A stretch of DNA of 9,920 nucleotides from contig JAKAKF010000253.1 of NCBI GenBank assembly GCA_021813595.1, positions 1 through 9,920 of the forward strand. Reading direction: 5' to 3'. Of this stretch, positions 1-7,125 are shown piece by piece (the stretch's first letter is position 1; every line of letters starts with the position of its first letter). The DNA is from a bacterium (GTDB taxonomy: Bacteria; SZUA-79; Acidulodesulfobacterales; Acidulodesulfobacteraceae). The translations under genes were made by a program, and so were the position numbers. Below the pieces are notes generated by a model. The model did no database searches and had not been told where the DNA came from. It saw only the letters and a list, made by a program, of their open reading frames with translations.

Positions 1-101
<101 letters not shown>

Positions 102-158
102 TTAGTTCTCCTCCTATAAAAAAATATTCGTTTTTAAAATATTCTAAATTATTTTTAT

Positions 159-233
159 TGGAGCCCATGATCGGGATTGAACCGATGGCCTCTTCCTTAC
201 CAAGGAAGTGCTCCACCACTGAGCTACATGGGC
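159..233 (-). tRNA. thrT: tRNA-Thr (anticodon GGT)
   Basis: A 75-nt cloverleaf with acceptor GCCCATG/CATGGGC, anticodon stem CTTCC/GGAAG around loop TTGGTAA (anticodon GGT), T arm ATCGG-TTCAATC-CCGAT, discriminator T and an encoded CCA (159-161). It is the last tRNA before tuf, separated by 57 nt that include the tuf ribosome binding site. It corresponds in position and anticodon to E. coli thrT. Confidence 0.97.
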
Positions 234-259
234 ATACATCATAAACGTATCTTAAAAAA

Positions 260-335
<76 letters not shown>

Positions 336-366
336 ATTAAAAAATATTAATATTTTAAATCATAAC

Positions 367-398
367 TTCATATTTCAATAATATTTACCGAATATGAA
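367..398. repeat. Inverted repeat in the tRNA-Gly/tRNA-Tyr spacer
   Basis: Two perfect 8-bp arms, TTCATATT (367-374) and AATATGAA (391-398), are separated by 16 nt. An overlapping second pairing, ATATTTCA (370-377) with TGAAATAT (395-402), is also perfect. In the transcript this could form a hairpin between two tRNAs and might guide processing. It is AT-only apart from one pair per arm, so it may be chance in this composition. Confidence 0.3.
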
Positions 399-422
399 AT
401 ATATTTAAAATTAAGACTTAAA

Positions 423-508
423 TGGTGGAGAGGGAAGGATTCGAACCTTCGTAGACTCGCGCCGACAGATTTACAGTCTGTTCCCTTTAGCCGCTCGGGC
501 ACCTCTCC
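423..508 (-). tRNA. tyrU: tRNA-Tyr (anticodon GTA)
   Basis: An 86-nt class II tRNA with acceptor GGAGAGG/CCTCTCC, anticodon stem CAGA/TCTG around CTGTAAA (anticodon GTA), a long variable arm typical of bacterial tRNA-Tyr, T arm GAAGG-TTCGAAT-CCTTC, discriminator A and an encoded CCA (423-425). Second in the cluster, as E. coli tyrU. Confidence 0.97.
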
Positions 509-568
509 TTAACACCCAACCCAATCAGATTTAAATCTTATTATAGTAAAATTATTTCTAAAACTATA

Positions 569-643
569 TGGAGCTGGCGATGGGAATCGAACCCGCAACC
601 TGCTGATTACAAATCAGCTGCTCTGCCATTGAGCTACGCCAGC
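569..643 (-). tRNA. thrU: tRNA-Thr (anticodon TGT)
   Basis: A 75-nt cloverleaf with acceptor GCTGGCG paired to CGCCAGC, anticodon stem GCTGA/TCAGC around TTTGTAA (anticodon TGT), a T arm with loop TTCGATT and an encoded CCA (569-571). It is the first tRNA of the cluster and lies just downstream of a good promoter. It corresponds to E. coli thrU. With the GGT isoacceptor at the other end, the cluster supplies two Thr anticodons. Confidence 0.97.
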
Positions 644-688
644 AAGTCAAAAAAATTCCCAAAAACCCCGCAATATTTAGAAACTTTA

Positions 689-718
689 ATAATAACAAAA
701 TCTTTAATAATTTGTCAA
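689..718 (-). promoter_or_regulatory. Likely sigma70-type promoter of the tRNA-tuf operon
   Basis: On the minus strand, a perfect -35 TTGACA (713-718) and a -10 TATTAT (689-694, 5 of 6 to consensus) are separated by 18 nt. The first tRNA begins about 45 nt further on. The -35 hexamer contains the TGA stop (715-717) of the upstream epimerase gene, so the promoter sits on that gene's end. A strong promoter is expected for a tRNA-tuf unit. The start site itself is inferred. Confidence 0.65.
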
Positions 719-1644
719 CATTTTTTTTCCTTAAACCATTCATACGTCATTTTAATACCTTCGCCGAAATTTACTTTAGGCTTAAAACCAAGGTCTTTTT
801 CTATCTTTCCGATATCTAAACAGCTTGTTTTCTGCTCTCCCTGCTTAGCAGGACCGTGAACCTGTTTAAAACTTTTATTAAAATTTTTATTAATTTCTTC
901 AAATAAAGTGTTAACGCTGATTTCTATAGATGTTCCGACATTATATATGCCGACTTTATCGATATATTTAAGAGCTAAAATATTCGCCTCGGCAACGTCT
1001 TTAACGTATACATAATCTCTAGTCTGCTCCCCGTCTCCGTTTATTACCGGCTGCTCTTTTTTTAGCATTTTATTTAAAAAAATAGCGACTACCCCCGCTT
1101 CGCCGTGGGGATTTTGCCTTGGACCGTAAACGTTGCCGTAACGCAGAGAAATATATTTTAATCCGTAAACTTCATGATAAAAATTTAAAAATTTATCTGC
1201 AGTAAGCTTTGCTATGCCGTAAGGAGATAGCGGCCATTCCGCATGAGTTTCTTTTGTAGGCCTATCGTCCGTATCTCCATATATAGCTCCGCCGGTTGAA
1301 GAAAAAATGAACTTTTTAATCTTAAAATCGTTAGAAAGTTTAATTAAATTAATGGTTGCCATAATATTAGTCCTGGCATCGAAAATAGGATCGGCAACGG
1401 ACTTTCTGACGTCTATCTGGGCAGCTAAATGATATATTATATCCGGCTTTTCTTCCGAAAATATTTTTTCAATTCCGTTAAAATCGTTAATATCCGACCG
1501 TATTAATTTTGCAGTTTTATTGACGTTATATTCAAAACCGCTTGAAAGATTATCGATTATCGCAACCTCATGATTATTATCCGCAAGCATATCGACTATA
1601 TGGCTGCCTATAAATCCCGCTCCCCCAGTTACCAATATTTTCAT
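715..1644 (-). CDS. galE: NAD-dependent sugar-nucleotide epimerase, UDP-glucose 4-epimerase type
   Basis: Extended short-chain dehydrogenase/reductase, 309 aa, normal for bacterial and archaeal GalE-like enzymes. Visible parts are the Rossmann motif TGGAGFIG (residues 6-13), D31 after the second strand for the NAD ribose, LAAQIDVRKS (73-82), the active-site SST (115-117), the catalytic YGIAK (Y142, K146), and the substrate-side motif RYGNVYGPRQ (168-177). These residues support a working epimerase that interconverts UDP-hexoses for cell-surface polysaccharide. Substrate (Glc/Gal, GlcNAc/GalNAc or a uronic acid) cannot be decided from sequence alone, so the symbol is provisional. The ATG at 1642-1644 has the Shine-Dalgarno AGGAGA (1655-1660) 10 nt upstream. 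Its stop codon lies inside the -35 box of the tRNA-tuf promoter, and no terminator separates the two, so read-through into the tRNAs is possible. Confidence 0.9.
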   Translation of the reverse strand: MKILVTGGAGFIGSHIVDMLADNNHEVAIIDNLSSGFEYNVNKTAKLIRSDINDFNGIEKIFSEEKPDIIYHLAAQIDVRKSVADPIFDARTNIMATINLIKLSNDFKIKKFIFSSTGGAIYGDTDDRPTKETHAEWPLSPYGIAKLTADKFLNFYHEVYGLKYISLRYGNVYGPRQNPHGEAGVVAIFLNKMLKKEQPVINGDGEQTRDYVYVKDVAEANILALKYIDKVGIYNVGTSIEISVNTLFEEINKNFNKSFKQVHGPAKQGEQKTSCLDIGKIEKDLGFKPKVNFGEGIKMTYEWFKEKKC

Positions 1645-1752
1645 CGGTTAGTTTTCTCCTTAAATATTATAATTAAATTTTTTTATAGCTCTATAAATAG
1701 TACGATTAAGCGTATCCGGTATAGAAATATATGTTGTATATATCCTCGCAAT

Positions 1753-1784
1753 ATTTCTAAAAAATATTTAATATTGTTAGAAAT
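1753..1784. repeat. Inverted repeat immediately after the hemB stop
   Basis: Perfect 8-bp arms ATTTCTAA (1753-1760) and TTAGAAAT (1777-1784) surround a 16-nt AT loop. The right arm abuts the hemB stop codon (1785-1787). It could be a weak 3' hairpin of the hemB transcript. There is no GC-rich stem and no clear U-tract, so I do not call a terminator. The rest of 1645-1784 is AT-rich and shows only the ribosome binding site of the epimerase. Confidence 0.3.
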
Positions 1785-2765
1785 TTATCCGATCAGTTTT
1801 GCGGCATAAAGCGAAAAATAGGTTATAATAATATCGGCGCCCGCCCTTTTCATAGAAGTAAGCGTTTCTAAAACCGCAAGTTCTTCGTCGACGTAACCCA
1901 TTTTAGCGGCGGCCTTTACCATGGAATATTCTCCCGATACGTTATAAGCGGCAAGAGGTCTTTTAAAAGTCTGTTTTATTTTGTAAATTATATCCAGATA
2001 GCTTAACGCCGGTTTTACCATAATGATATCCGCGCCTTCTTCTAAATCAAGCTCGGTTTCCAGTACCGCTTCGTCTGAATTCGCCGGATCCATTTGATAT
2101 GATTTTCTGTCGCCGAATTTAGGGAAACAGTCGGCTGCATCTCTAAAAGGCGAATAAAATGCGGAAGCATATTTTGAAGAATAAGACATTATAGGTATAT
2201 TTACAAATCCTTCATCGTCTAAAGATTCCCTTATTTTTCTTATCCTTCCGTCCATCATATCCGAAGGGGCTATAATATCCGAACCTGCTTTTGCGTAAGA
2301 AACGCTAATTTTTGCAAGATATTCCAACGTTTCGTCATTTTTAACGTAACCTTTTTCATCGACTATACCGCAATGGCCGTGCGAAGTATAATCGCACATG
2401 CATACGTCGTTAATAATTAAAATATCGGGATATCCGTCTTTTACGGCTTTCACGGTCTGCTGCATTATTCCGTTATCAGAATAAGCCTCGGACGCAAATT
2501 CGTCTTTATGCTCCGGAATACCGAAAAGAAGTATGCCGCCTATTTTTAAATCTTCGACTTTTTGAAGTTCTTTTAAAAGTTCGTCTATAGAATAGCGAAA
2601 CTGCCCGGGCATAGTGCCTATAGGTTCCTTAATTCCTTTTCCGTGCGAAACGAAATAAGGCATAATAAATTTTGACGGGTCCAATTTAGTCTCTTGAACT
2701 AATTTTAATAATTGAGGCGAATTGCGAAGCCTTCTAGGTCTTACGAAAGGATAGTTTAAATTCAT
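1785..2765 (-). CDS. hemB: Porphobilinogen synthase (delta-aminolevulinic acid dehydratase)
   Basis: Cytoplasmic enzyme that condenses two 5-aminolevulinate molecules to porphobilinogen, the second committed step of tetrapyrrole (haem) synthesis. At 326 aa it is full length. It starts with the family's arginine-rich NYPFVRPRRLRN, carries the zinc-site cysteines in DVCMCDYTSHGHCG (C122, C124, C132), the two active-site lysines in SYSSKYASAFYSPFRDA (K198) and IMVKPALSYLD (K251, Schiff base), and ends with the conserved AGADIIITYFSLYAA. The three cysteines indicate the zinc-dependent type rather than the magnesium-only type with aspartates. The ATG at 2763-2765 gives the expected N-terminus, but no Shine-Dalgarno sequence is visible before it. 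Its product would feed haem synthesis, including for c-type haem proteins such as the one encoded at 3510-6122, though no shared operon is seen. Confidence 0.97.
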   Translation of the reverse strand: MNLNYPFVRPRRLRNSPQLLKLVQETKLDPSKFIMPYFVSHGKGIKEPIGTMPGQFRYSIDELLKELQKVEDLKIGGILLFGIPEHKDEFASEAYSDNGIMQQTVKAVKDGYPDILIINDVCMCDYTSHGHCGIVDEKGYVKNDETLEYLAKISVSYAKAGSDIIAPSDMMDGRIRKIRESLDDEGFVNIPIMSYSSKYASAFYSPFRDAADCFPKFGDRKSYQMDPANSDEAVLETELDLEEGADIIMVKPALSYLDIIYKIKQTFKRPLAAYNVSGEYSMVKAAAKMGYVDEELAVLETLTSMKRAGADIIITYFSLYAAKLIG

Positions 2766-2798
2766 AATTTTAACCGTGTAATATAATTATTTTTTTCT

Positions 2799-2804
2799 AT
2801 TATA
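2799..2804 (-). promoter_or_regulatory. Possible -10 element for hemB
   Basis: A perfect TATAAT on the minus strand, 33 nt before the hemB start. The -35 region at normal spacing is only AT-rich (TTTTAT), so support rests on the -10 alone. A perfect TATAAT at 6169-6174 in front of the GGDEF/EAL gene sits in a similar AAATAAGT-TATAATA context. Confidence 0.35.
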
Positions 2805-2896
2805 CACTTATTTTAGAAATAATAAAATAAATTTGAAACAAGCGGTTGTATAAAAAACCCGTCAACGCTTTATTATTTCAATATTTCAAATGATTT

Positions 2897-2974
2897 TGTA
2901 ACACAAATTTAACATAAATTTAACATAATTGTAACAAAAATTTCATAATTTTTTAACTAAATTTATGATATAAA
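2897..2974 (+). promoter_or_regulatory. Ladder of 11-bp direct repeats (Pho-box-like) plus -10, upstream of the 109-aa gene
   Basis: Consecutive 11-bp units start at 2897, 2908, 2919, 2930, 2941 and 2952: TGTAACACAAA, TTTAACATAAA, TTTAACATAAT, TGTAACAAAAA, TTTCATAATTT (degenerate) and TTTAACTAAAT. The core cytosine recurs exactly every 11 bp (2902, 2913, 2924, 2935, then 2957). One helical turn between T(T/G)TAACA half-sites separated by AT-rich spacers is how PhoB/PhoP-type OmpR-family regulators bind in several phyla. A candidate -10, TATAAA (2969-2974), begins 10 nt after the 7-bp core of the last unit (2952-2958), and no good -35 is present, as in activator-dependent promoters. Which regulator binds is inference. 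The remainder of 2766-3032 is AT-rich, with the possible hemB -10 and the ribosome binding site at 3018-3024. Confidence 0.5.
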
Positions 2975-3032
2975 TGAAAAACGCGCTTAAATTTATAATA
3001 TTAATTAAAAAAATAAAAAGGAGGTACTTATT

Positions 3033-3362
3033 TTGGACAAAAGAAAACTTCACAAAAGGAAAAAGACTGTGCTTAAGAAGAAAAAAATGGGCTATCAGGA
3101 ATTCATCGATAAAATAAATTTAATTCATAAAGAAAGACGCGAAATGGAAAATTTTTTGAGAAGAGTGTGGGTGTTTAACGCCGAAGACGTCCTCGAATAT
3201 ATGGAAATAAAGAAAAAAAACGAAAAAATTCTTGAAGAACATATAAGACAAAAAGCATTGAGAGAATCAGGCGGAAATCCGGATAATGCCGAATTAAATA
3301 CAAGTTTAAATGCCGAATCCGAATTAACGTCAGGCCTTCATATAGATAAAATGACCGAATAG
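3033..3362 (+). CDS. Small, very basic protein of unknown function
   Basis: A 109-aa protein that I do not recognise. The TTG start at 3033 is chosen because a perfect Shine-Dalgarno AAGGAGG (3018-3024) lies 8 nt upstream. The first in-frame ATG is at codon 19 and would lose the basic head. Residues 1-20 are rich in Lys/Arg (MDKRKLHKRKKTVLKKKKMG). Residues 21-80 look helical and charged, with aromatic EFID and FLRRVWVFNAEDVLEYME segments and then a Lys/Glu-rich stretch that could be a short coiled coil. Residues 80-109 are polar, Asn/Ser/Glu-rich and probably disordered. There is no signal peptide, membrane segment or cysteine. The basic head suggests nucleic acid or membrane-surface binding, which is only a guess. 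It is transcribed alone on the plus strand between two minus-strand genes, behind the 11-bp repeats at 2897-2962, so it is probably regulated by their binding protein. Confidence 0.8.
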   Translation: MDKRKLHKRKKTVLKKKKMGYQEFIDKINLIHKERREMENFLRRVWVFNAEDVLEYMEIKKKNEKILEEHIRQKALRESGGNPDNAELNTSLNAESELTSGLHIDKMTE

Positions 3363-3509
3363 GATTCGCATTTCACATACAAAAAAAAACAAAAAGCATG
3401 ACCAAGCGGGCCAAAGGAAAAGCTGTTTATTTTCCGCATACGAAACAGTCAATTTAACATAAAAGTTATTTGCAGAAAATTAATCCGACGCTTTTTCCTT
3501 GGCTATCAT

Positions 3510-6122
3510 TTAACAAATAACAAAATTTTCCGCCGGTTTCCCCGTATAATAGCCCTGGGCGTAATCGACTTTAAGCTCCTTAAGTTCGTTGAGAACTTCT
3601 TCGGATTCGATAAATTCGGCGATAGTTTTTATGCCCATTTCTTTTGCGATAGAAATAGAGCTGACGACGACTGCCCTGTCCATTTTATCTTCAAAGATGC
3701 CCATTATAAATTCGCCGTCTATCTTGAGAAAATCTATGGGAAATCTTTTAAGATACATAAACGAACTGAAACCGGAACCAAAATCGTCCACGGCAAACCT
3801 AAATCCTTCGTATTTAAGATTTGCTACGAACTTTTCGAGAAGGGAAATATTTTTGACGGTCTCTCTTTCCGTAAGCTCGAAAACTATTTTGGAAGTATCT
3901 ATGCGGTACTTTAAAGACAGCTGTTTTACGGTCTTGACGTAATCCGCCACTATCAAAGATTTAGGGGAAAGATTGATGAACATATCCAAAGAATAATTTT
4001 CGTCTTTAATTTTTTGAAAGGCTTTCTCGAGAAGTATTAAATCCAACTTGTGGGCGACTCCTATGCTTTCGGCTATTTCTATAAATTCTCCGGCGGATAT
4101 TATGTTGAAGGATTCATCGCCTTTGGAAGAGATAGATTCTAATTTTATCCTCATAAGCAGTTCGTGGGCGACGGGTCTTCCGGTTTTAATATCTATGATA
4201 GGCTGAAAATATGGCAATATTATATCTTTTTCCAAAGCGTCCATAACCATTTTGCTTTTTTCGGAAACTTCTTTAAAAGCCGCTACGGCGTCTTCCTCTT
4301 TGGCGATATATACCGTATCTTTTCCCGCTTTTTTTGCCTTATACATCATATTATCAGCCAATAAAAATAGGTCTTTGTCGTCGGAAGCGGAATTAGGATA
4401 AACCGATATTCCTATGGAAACGGTAGCGCCGACGGACTTCCCCGTTATTGGTTCTTTAAGCGTAAAAGCCTTTATATTTTCCCTTATATTATTTGCTATC
4501 ATATAAGACTGCTCTTCTCCCGCTCCGGGAAGAATCATTACGAATTCGTCTCCGCCGTACCTTGCGGCTATATCTTCGTTTCTTTTATCTTTTTCCAATA
4601 TATCGGCAATGCCCTTCAGGAATTTGTCGCCGAAGTTATGTCCGTACATATCGTTTATAAGTTTAAAATTGTCGAAGTCTATAAATACTACCCCGAAGGT
4701 AAAATTATGCCTTTTTGACCTTTCTACTTCGTAGTGTAAAAACTCCATAAAGACACGCTGGTTATAAAGGTTGGTCAGTCCGTCCCTGGTCGCGTAATAT
4801 TCTAAGTCTTTAGTATATTTATATATCGCTTTGATAGAACCGATGACGTTTAAAAGGGTGGTAAGAACGCTGTTTATGACAAGGCCTTTTACTTCTTCGA
4901 CTTCGTCTTCGGACTGTACGCCGATGCCCACTATTCCGCCTATATGAGGGGCTTCTAGAATTATCTTTTTCGTCTGAACCATCAGATCTTCTTTTTTAAG
5001 GTCTGGCAGTTTAACGTTTCTATCCGATACGTTGTGAAATATTTCGTGTTTCCCCATTCCCTGAACGATAAAAGTGCTTAGTCCGTTGTGATATATGTTT
5101 TGGTAAATAATTTCGTCGAATATTTTCTTTGTTTTATCGGTAGGCTCTCCTTTCCAGAACACTTCTATTTCAATAGAACTTTCATCCTCCATAAATATGG
5201 AAAAAACGTTATAAACCTTAATAATCTTATTCATTTCGTTTAGCATGTTAAAAACATGCTCTTTCCAGTCTTTAACGACTTCGGAGGTAATAATGAAACG
5301 CTCCAATAGTTTAATTTCGAACTCCAAGACGTCTTTATCTACGGCTATATCCCTTAATCTTTCGGAAAGTCCGCTTACGCCATTATATATACGGTTAAAC
5401 TCTTCGAATTTTAAGTCTATCAGCTTGTTATCTAAAGTTTTTAAATCTTTCACGGTTTTAATGCTCTCTACAGCGCCGTTTATGCTTTTCATTCCGTTTT
5501 TTATGGAACGCCTTAAGATTAGCGTTACGAAGACGCCTCCAGCTATAGGGAGGATAAAGATAAGAAATATAATAAGTATAAAATAGCCTTCTAGTCTGCT
5601 TCTCAAAAACGACGGGTCGAAAGATACCTCTATGACTCCGTTTACGTCGCCTTTTTTTGCCATGGTATGGCATTTTAAACACATTTTTTGCGCTTTTAAA
5701 GGATAAGCATATACGATATTTCCGTTTACGACAGCGTGAAATGGGCGTTTAGTTTTGAATACTTTTTTGACTATAAAATTTTCTTTGCCCTGAGGAATTT
5801 TTCCGAACTGTTTATCGACTACGGCTCCTCTAAATATTGAAGTCTTTACTGTATTATCGTTTTTAGAGGATTTTTTTAAAGCATTCATAAAAGTCATAAC
5901 CTGCTTTTCGTTCCATCCCTTTTTCATAATCTGAAACATAGTATTGAAAGTTTGTCTGGAAATATATTCGGCCGTCGTGTCGCTTTCGTATTTAATTATT
6001 CTGTCTCCAAAATTAGACAACAGATAGGCGGATACTCCGGCGACTACTATGCTTGTAGAAACGGCTATACACAGTATGAATTTATCTAATCTTCTAAAAA
6101 ATTTCGGCAATTTGATTTGCAT
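3510..6122 (-). CDS. Membrane-bound haem-type sensor with GGDEF and EAL domains (c-di-GMP synthesis/breakdown)
   Basis: 870 aa. Order: membrane helix at about residues 14-36; periplasmic sensor of about 140 residues with the c-type haem motif CLKCH (C148, C151, H152), resembling the Tll0287-like/DUF3365 sensor; second membrane helix at about 178-204; HAMP-like linker (about 205-260); GAF-like region (about 270-430); GGDEF domain (about 440-605); EAL domain (about 630-865). The GGDEF motif is intact (RYGGDEF, 521-527) with an inhibitory I-site RNED (514-517) exactly five residues before it. The EAL motif reads ELL (654-656) but keeps the catalytic set: N717, ELTE (749-752), DDFGSG (779-784), K800, E837 or E839 in AEFIE, and the Q856-GYY end. 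Both activities are therefore possible. The likely input is redox state, NO or another haem ligand in the periplasm. The ATG at 6120-6122 has no visible Shine-Dalgarno, but it is the only start that keeps helix 1. It appears monocistronic. Confidence 0.93.
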   Translation of the reverse strand: MQIKLPKFFRRLDKFILCIAVSTSIVVAGVSAYLLSNFGDRIIKYESDTTAEYISRQTFNTMFQIMKKGWNEKQVMTFMNALKKSSKNDNTVKTSIFRGAVVDKQFGKIPQGKENFIVKKVFKTKRPFHAVVNGNIVYAYPLKAQKMCLKCHTMAKKGDVNGVIEVSFDPSFLRSRLEGYFILIIFLIFILPIAGGVFVTLILRRSIKNGMKSINGAVESIKTVKDLKTLDNKLIDLKFEEFNRIYNGVSGLSERLRDIAVDKDVLEFEIKLLERFIITSEVVKDWKEHVFNMLNEMNKIIKVYNVFSIFMEDESSIEIEVFWKGEPTDKTKKIFDEIIYQNIYHNGLSTFIVQGMGKHEIFHNVSDRNVKLPDLKKEDLMVQTKKIILEAPHIGGIVGIGVQSEDEVEEVKGLVINSVLTTLLNVIGSIKAIYKYTKDLEYYATRDGLTNLYNQRVFMEFLHYEVERSKRHNFTFGVVFIDFDNFKLINDMYGHNFGDKFLKGIADILEKDKRNEDIAARYGGDEFVMILPGAGEEQSYMIANNIRENIKAFTLKEPITGKSVGATVSIGISVYPNSASDDKDLFLLADNMMYKAKKAGKDTVYIAKEEDAVAAFKEVSEKSKMVMDALEKDIILPYFQPIIDIKTGRPVAHELLMRIKLESISSKGDESFNIISAGEFIEIAESIGVAHKLDLILLEKAFQKIKDENYSLDMFINLSPKSLIVADYVKTVKQLSLKYRIDTSKIVFELTERETVKNISLLEKFVANLKYEGFRFAVDDFGSGFSSFMYLKRFPIDFLKIDGEFIMGIFEDKMDRAVVVSSISIAKEMGIKTIAEFIESEEVLNELKELKVDYAQGYYTGKPAENFVIC

Positions 6123-6168
6123 GTAAAATATTATTTTAATTTAAGATGTTAATTATATTTATTTTTTT

Positions 6169-6174
6169 ATTATA
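6169..6174 (-). promoter_or_regulatory. Possible -10 element for the GGDEF/EAL gene
   Basis: A perfect TATAAT on the minus strand, 46 nt upstream of the start codon, in an AAATAAGTATAATA context resembling that in front of hemB. No recognisable -35 at 16-18 nt. Confidence 0.3.
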
Positions 6175-6206
6175 CTTATTTATTAAATGAATTATATTAA
6201 CATTTA

Positions 6207-6884
6207 TTATGATACTAGAGCTTTCAATAAATATTCGTCTATATCCGGCTGTCCTTTTAACCATTCTTTATAATCTTTAGGCACGTCTTTAATAGGCATC
6301 CCTTTATGTTTACCGAACGGCATAGTATCGGGTATGCGTGCTTCTTCGGAAAACTTCCAAATAGAACCCCATGAAGTTAATTCCGGTTTTTCTTTTAATA
6401 TTAAACGTAAAATATCCAAGCAAAGTTTTGCATCGGTCAGCGCATTATGTCTGTCGACAAGAATTTTTCTTACTTCCGGCCTCCGTTCAGGTTCCGTCAA
6501 TGCATACGTCAATGCCGATAAATTATAAGAATCAAAACCTTGCCATATTTTTTTTGCCATTGCAAGCGTGTCTATTCTTTTGACTTGAGGTTTTCCTATT
6601 ACCTGCCAGTCGTAATCTATGTTATGCCCTATTATATAGGCAGTATTATCCGGAAGCTTAAATTCGGATGCGGGAGGGCAATCTTTTAATTCGCAGTCCA
6701 ATATATTATGAATAGCCATAGCGCCGAAAGAAATAGGCTTGCCGGGATTATAGCGTTTGACAAAAGTATCGTCCTGTTCGTTTAAAGGATTGCCGTTAAT
6801 AATAATACCTGCGGCTTCTATTAAAACAGGCTGGGTAAAGCCGGTTGTTTCGGTATCGAATATTACGGCGGTTTTATTTTCCAT
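6207..6884 (-). CDS. exoX: Exodeoxyribonuclease X-like 3'-5' exonuclease (DnaQ/DEDDh family)
   Basis: 225 aa, close to the length of E. coli ExoX (220). The DEDDh nuclease fold is complete: Exo I FDTETTG (D10, E12), Exo II GHNIDYDW (D92), Exo III HNALTDAK (H146, D151). The segment PISFGAMAIHNI (50-61) matches the ExoX 'ISPQAMAIH' region, and the C-terminal MPFGKHKGMPIKDVPKDYKEWL (188-209) matches the ExoX/DUF3820 tail. Members remove nucleotides from 3' ends of single- and double-stranded DNA in repair and recombination. It starts at the ATG 6882-6884, inside the end of the upstream 71-codon ORF (11-nt overlap). Only a weak GAAAG precedes it, so translational coupling is likely. dut lies further upstream on the same strand, so a DNA-maintenance operon (dut - small ORF - exoX) is plausible. 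Confidence 0.93.
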   Translation of the reverse strand: MENKTAVIFDTETTGFTQPVLIEAAGIIINGNPLNEQDDTFVKRYNPGKPISFGAMAIHNILDCELKDCPPASEFKLPDNTAYIIGHNIDYDWQVIGKPQVKRIDTLAMAKKIWQGFDSYNLSALTYALTEPERRPEVRKILVDRHNALTDAKLCLDILRLILKEKPELTSWGSIWKFSEEARIPDTMPFGKHKGMPIKDVPKDYKEWLKGQPDIDEYLLKALVS

Positions 6885-7089
6885 CGCTTTCGATATTTTT
6901 GAAATTTTTTTCTTCTATATACTTCCTTATCTCTTTTTTATCAATCTTTTCCATAATTTTTTCTTTTTCATCGGGCTTTATTCTTTCAAAAAGATTGCGA
7001 TAAGTCGTTCTGTTTTTTCTAAAACCTTCTGCATCTTTTCCGTCTCCGCGTTCTTCTTTATCAGCAAAAGAATAATTAACTTTTATCAT
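6874..7089 (-). CDS. Small, highly charged hypothetical protein coupled to exoX
   Basis: A 71-aa protein that I do not recognise. It is rich in Lys, Glu, Arg and Asp, with a central segment (about residues 28-65) that could be one long amphipathic helix, including LFERIKPDEKEKIMEKIDKK. No cysteine, membrane helix or known motif is visible. Its stop overlaps the exoX start by 11 nt, and the dut stop is 36 nt upstream, so it fits a continuous minus-strand unit. No Shine-Dalgarno precedes the ATG at 7087-7089. The opposite strand also has a long open frame here, so coding is not certain. The ordered charge pattern and tight overlap favour a real gene. Confidence 0.6.
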   Translation of the reverse strand: MIKVNYSFADKEERGDGKDAEGFRKNRTTYRNLFERIKPDEKEKIMEKIDKKEIRKYIEEKNFKNIESDGK

Positions 7090-7125
7090 TTTATATTATT
7101 AATTAATTTAACTGTATTTTTGTAT

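Noticed and set aside
629..859. Plus-strand open frame of 76 codons
   Set aside because: Antisense to the tRNA-Thr end, the tRNA promoter and the 3' end of the epimerase; no ribosome binding site and low-complexity composition.
1666..1671. TATAAT on the minus strand before the epimerase
   Set aside because: It would start transcription inside the Shine-Dalgarno sequence and has no matching -35.
1570..1809. Plus-strand open frame of 79 codons
   Set aside because: Runs antisense over the epimerase start and AT-rich spacer into the hemB end; no ribosome binding site or family resemblance.
2897..2962. CRISPR or satellite-like array
   Set aside because: Units are 11 bp with no spacers, so an operator ladder is the better reading.
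3416..3435. Hairpin GGAAAA / TTTTCC between the convergent 109-aa and GGDEF/EAL genes
   Set aside because: Six-pair AT-rich stem with an 8-nt loop and no U-tract on either strand; too weak to call a terminator. Nothing else is recognisable in 3363-3509.
3589..5682. Several open frames (3589-3942, 4164-4364, 5245-5586 plus strand; 5458-5682 minus strand)
   Set aside because: All lie in other frames of the 870-codon GGDEF/EAL gene, whose domains are unmistakable.
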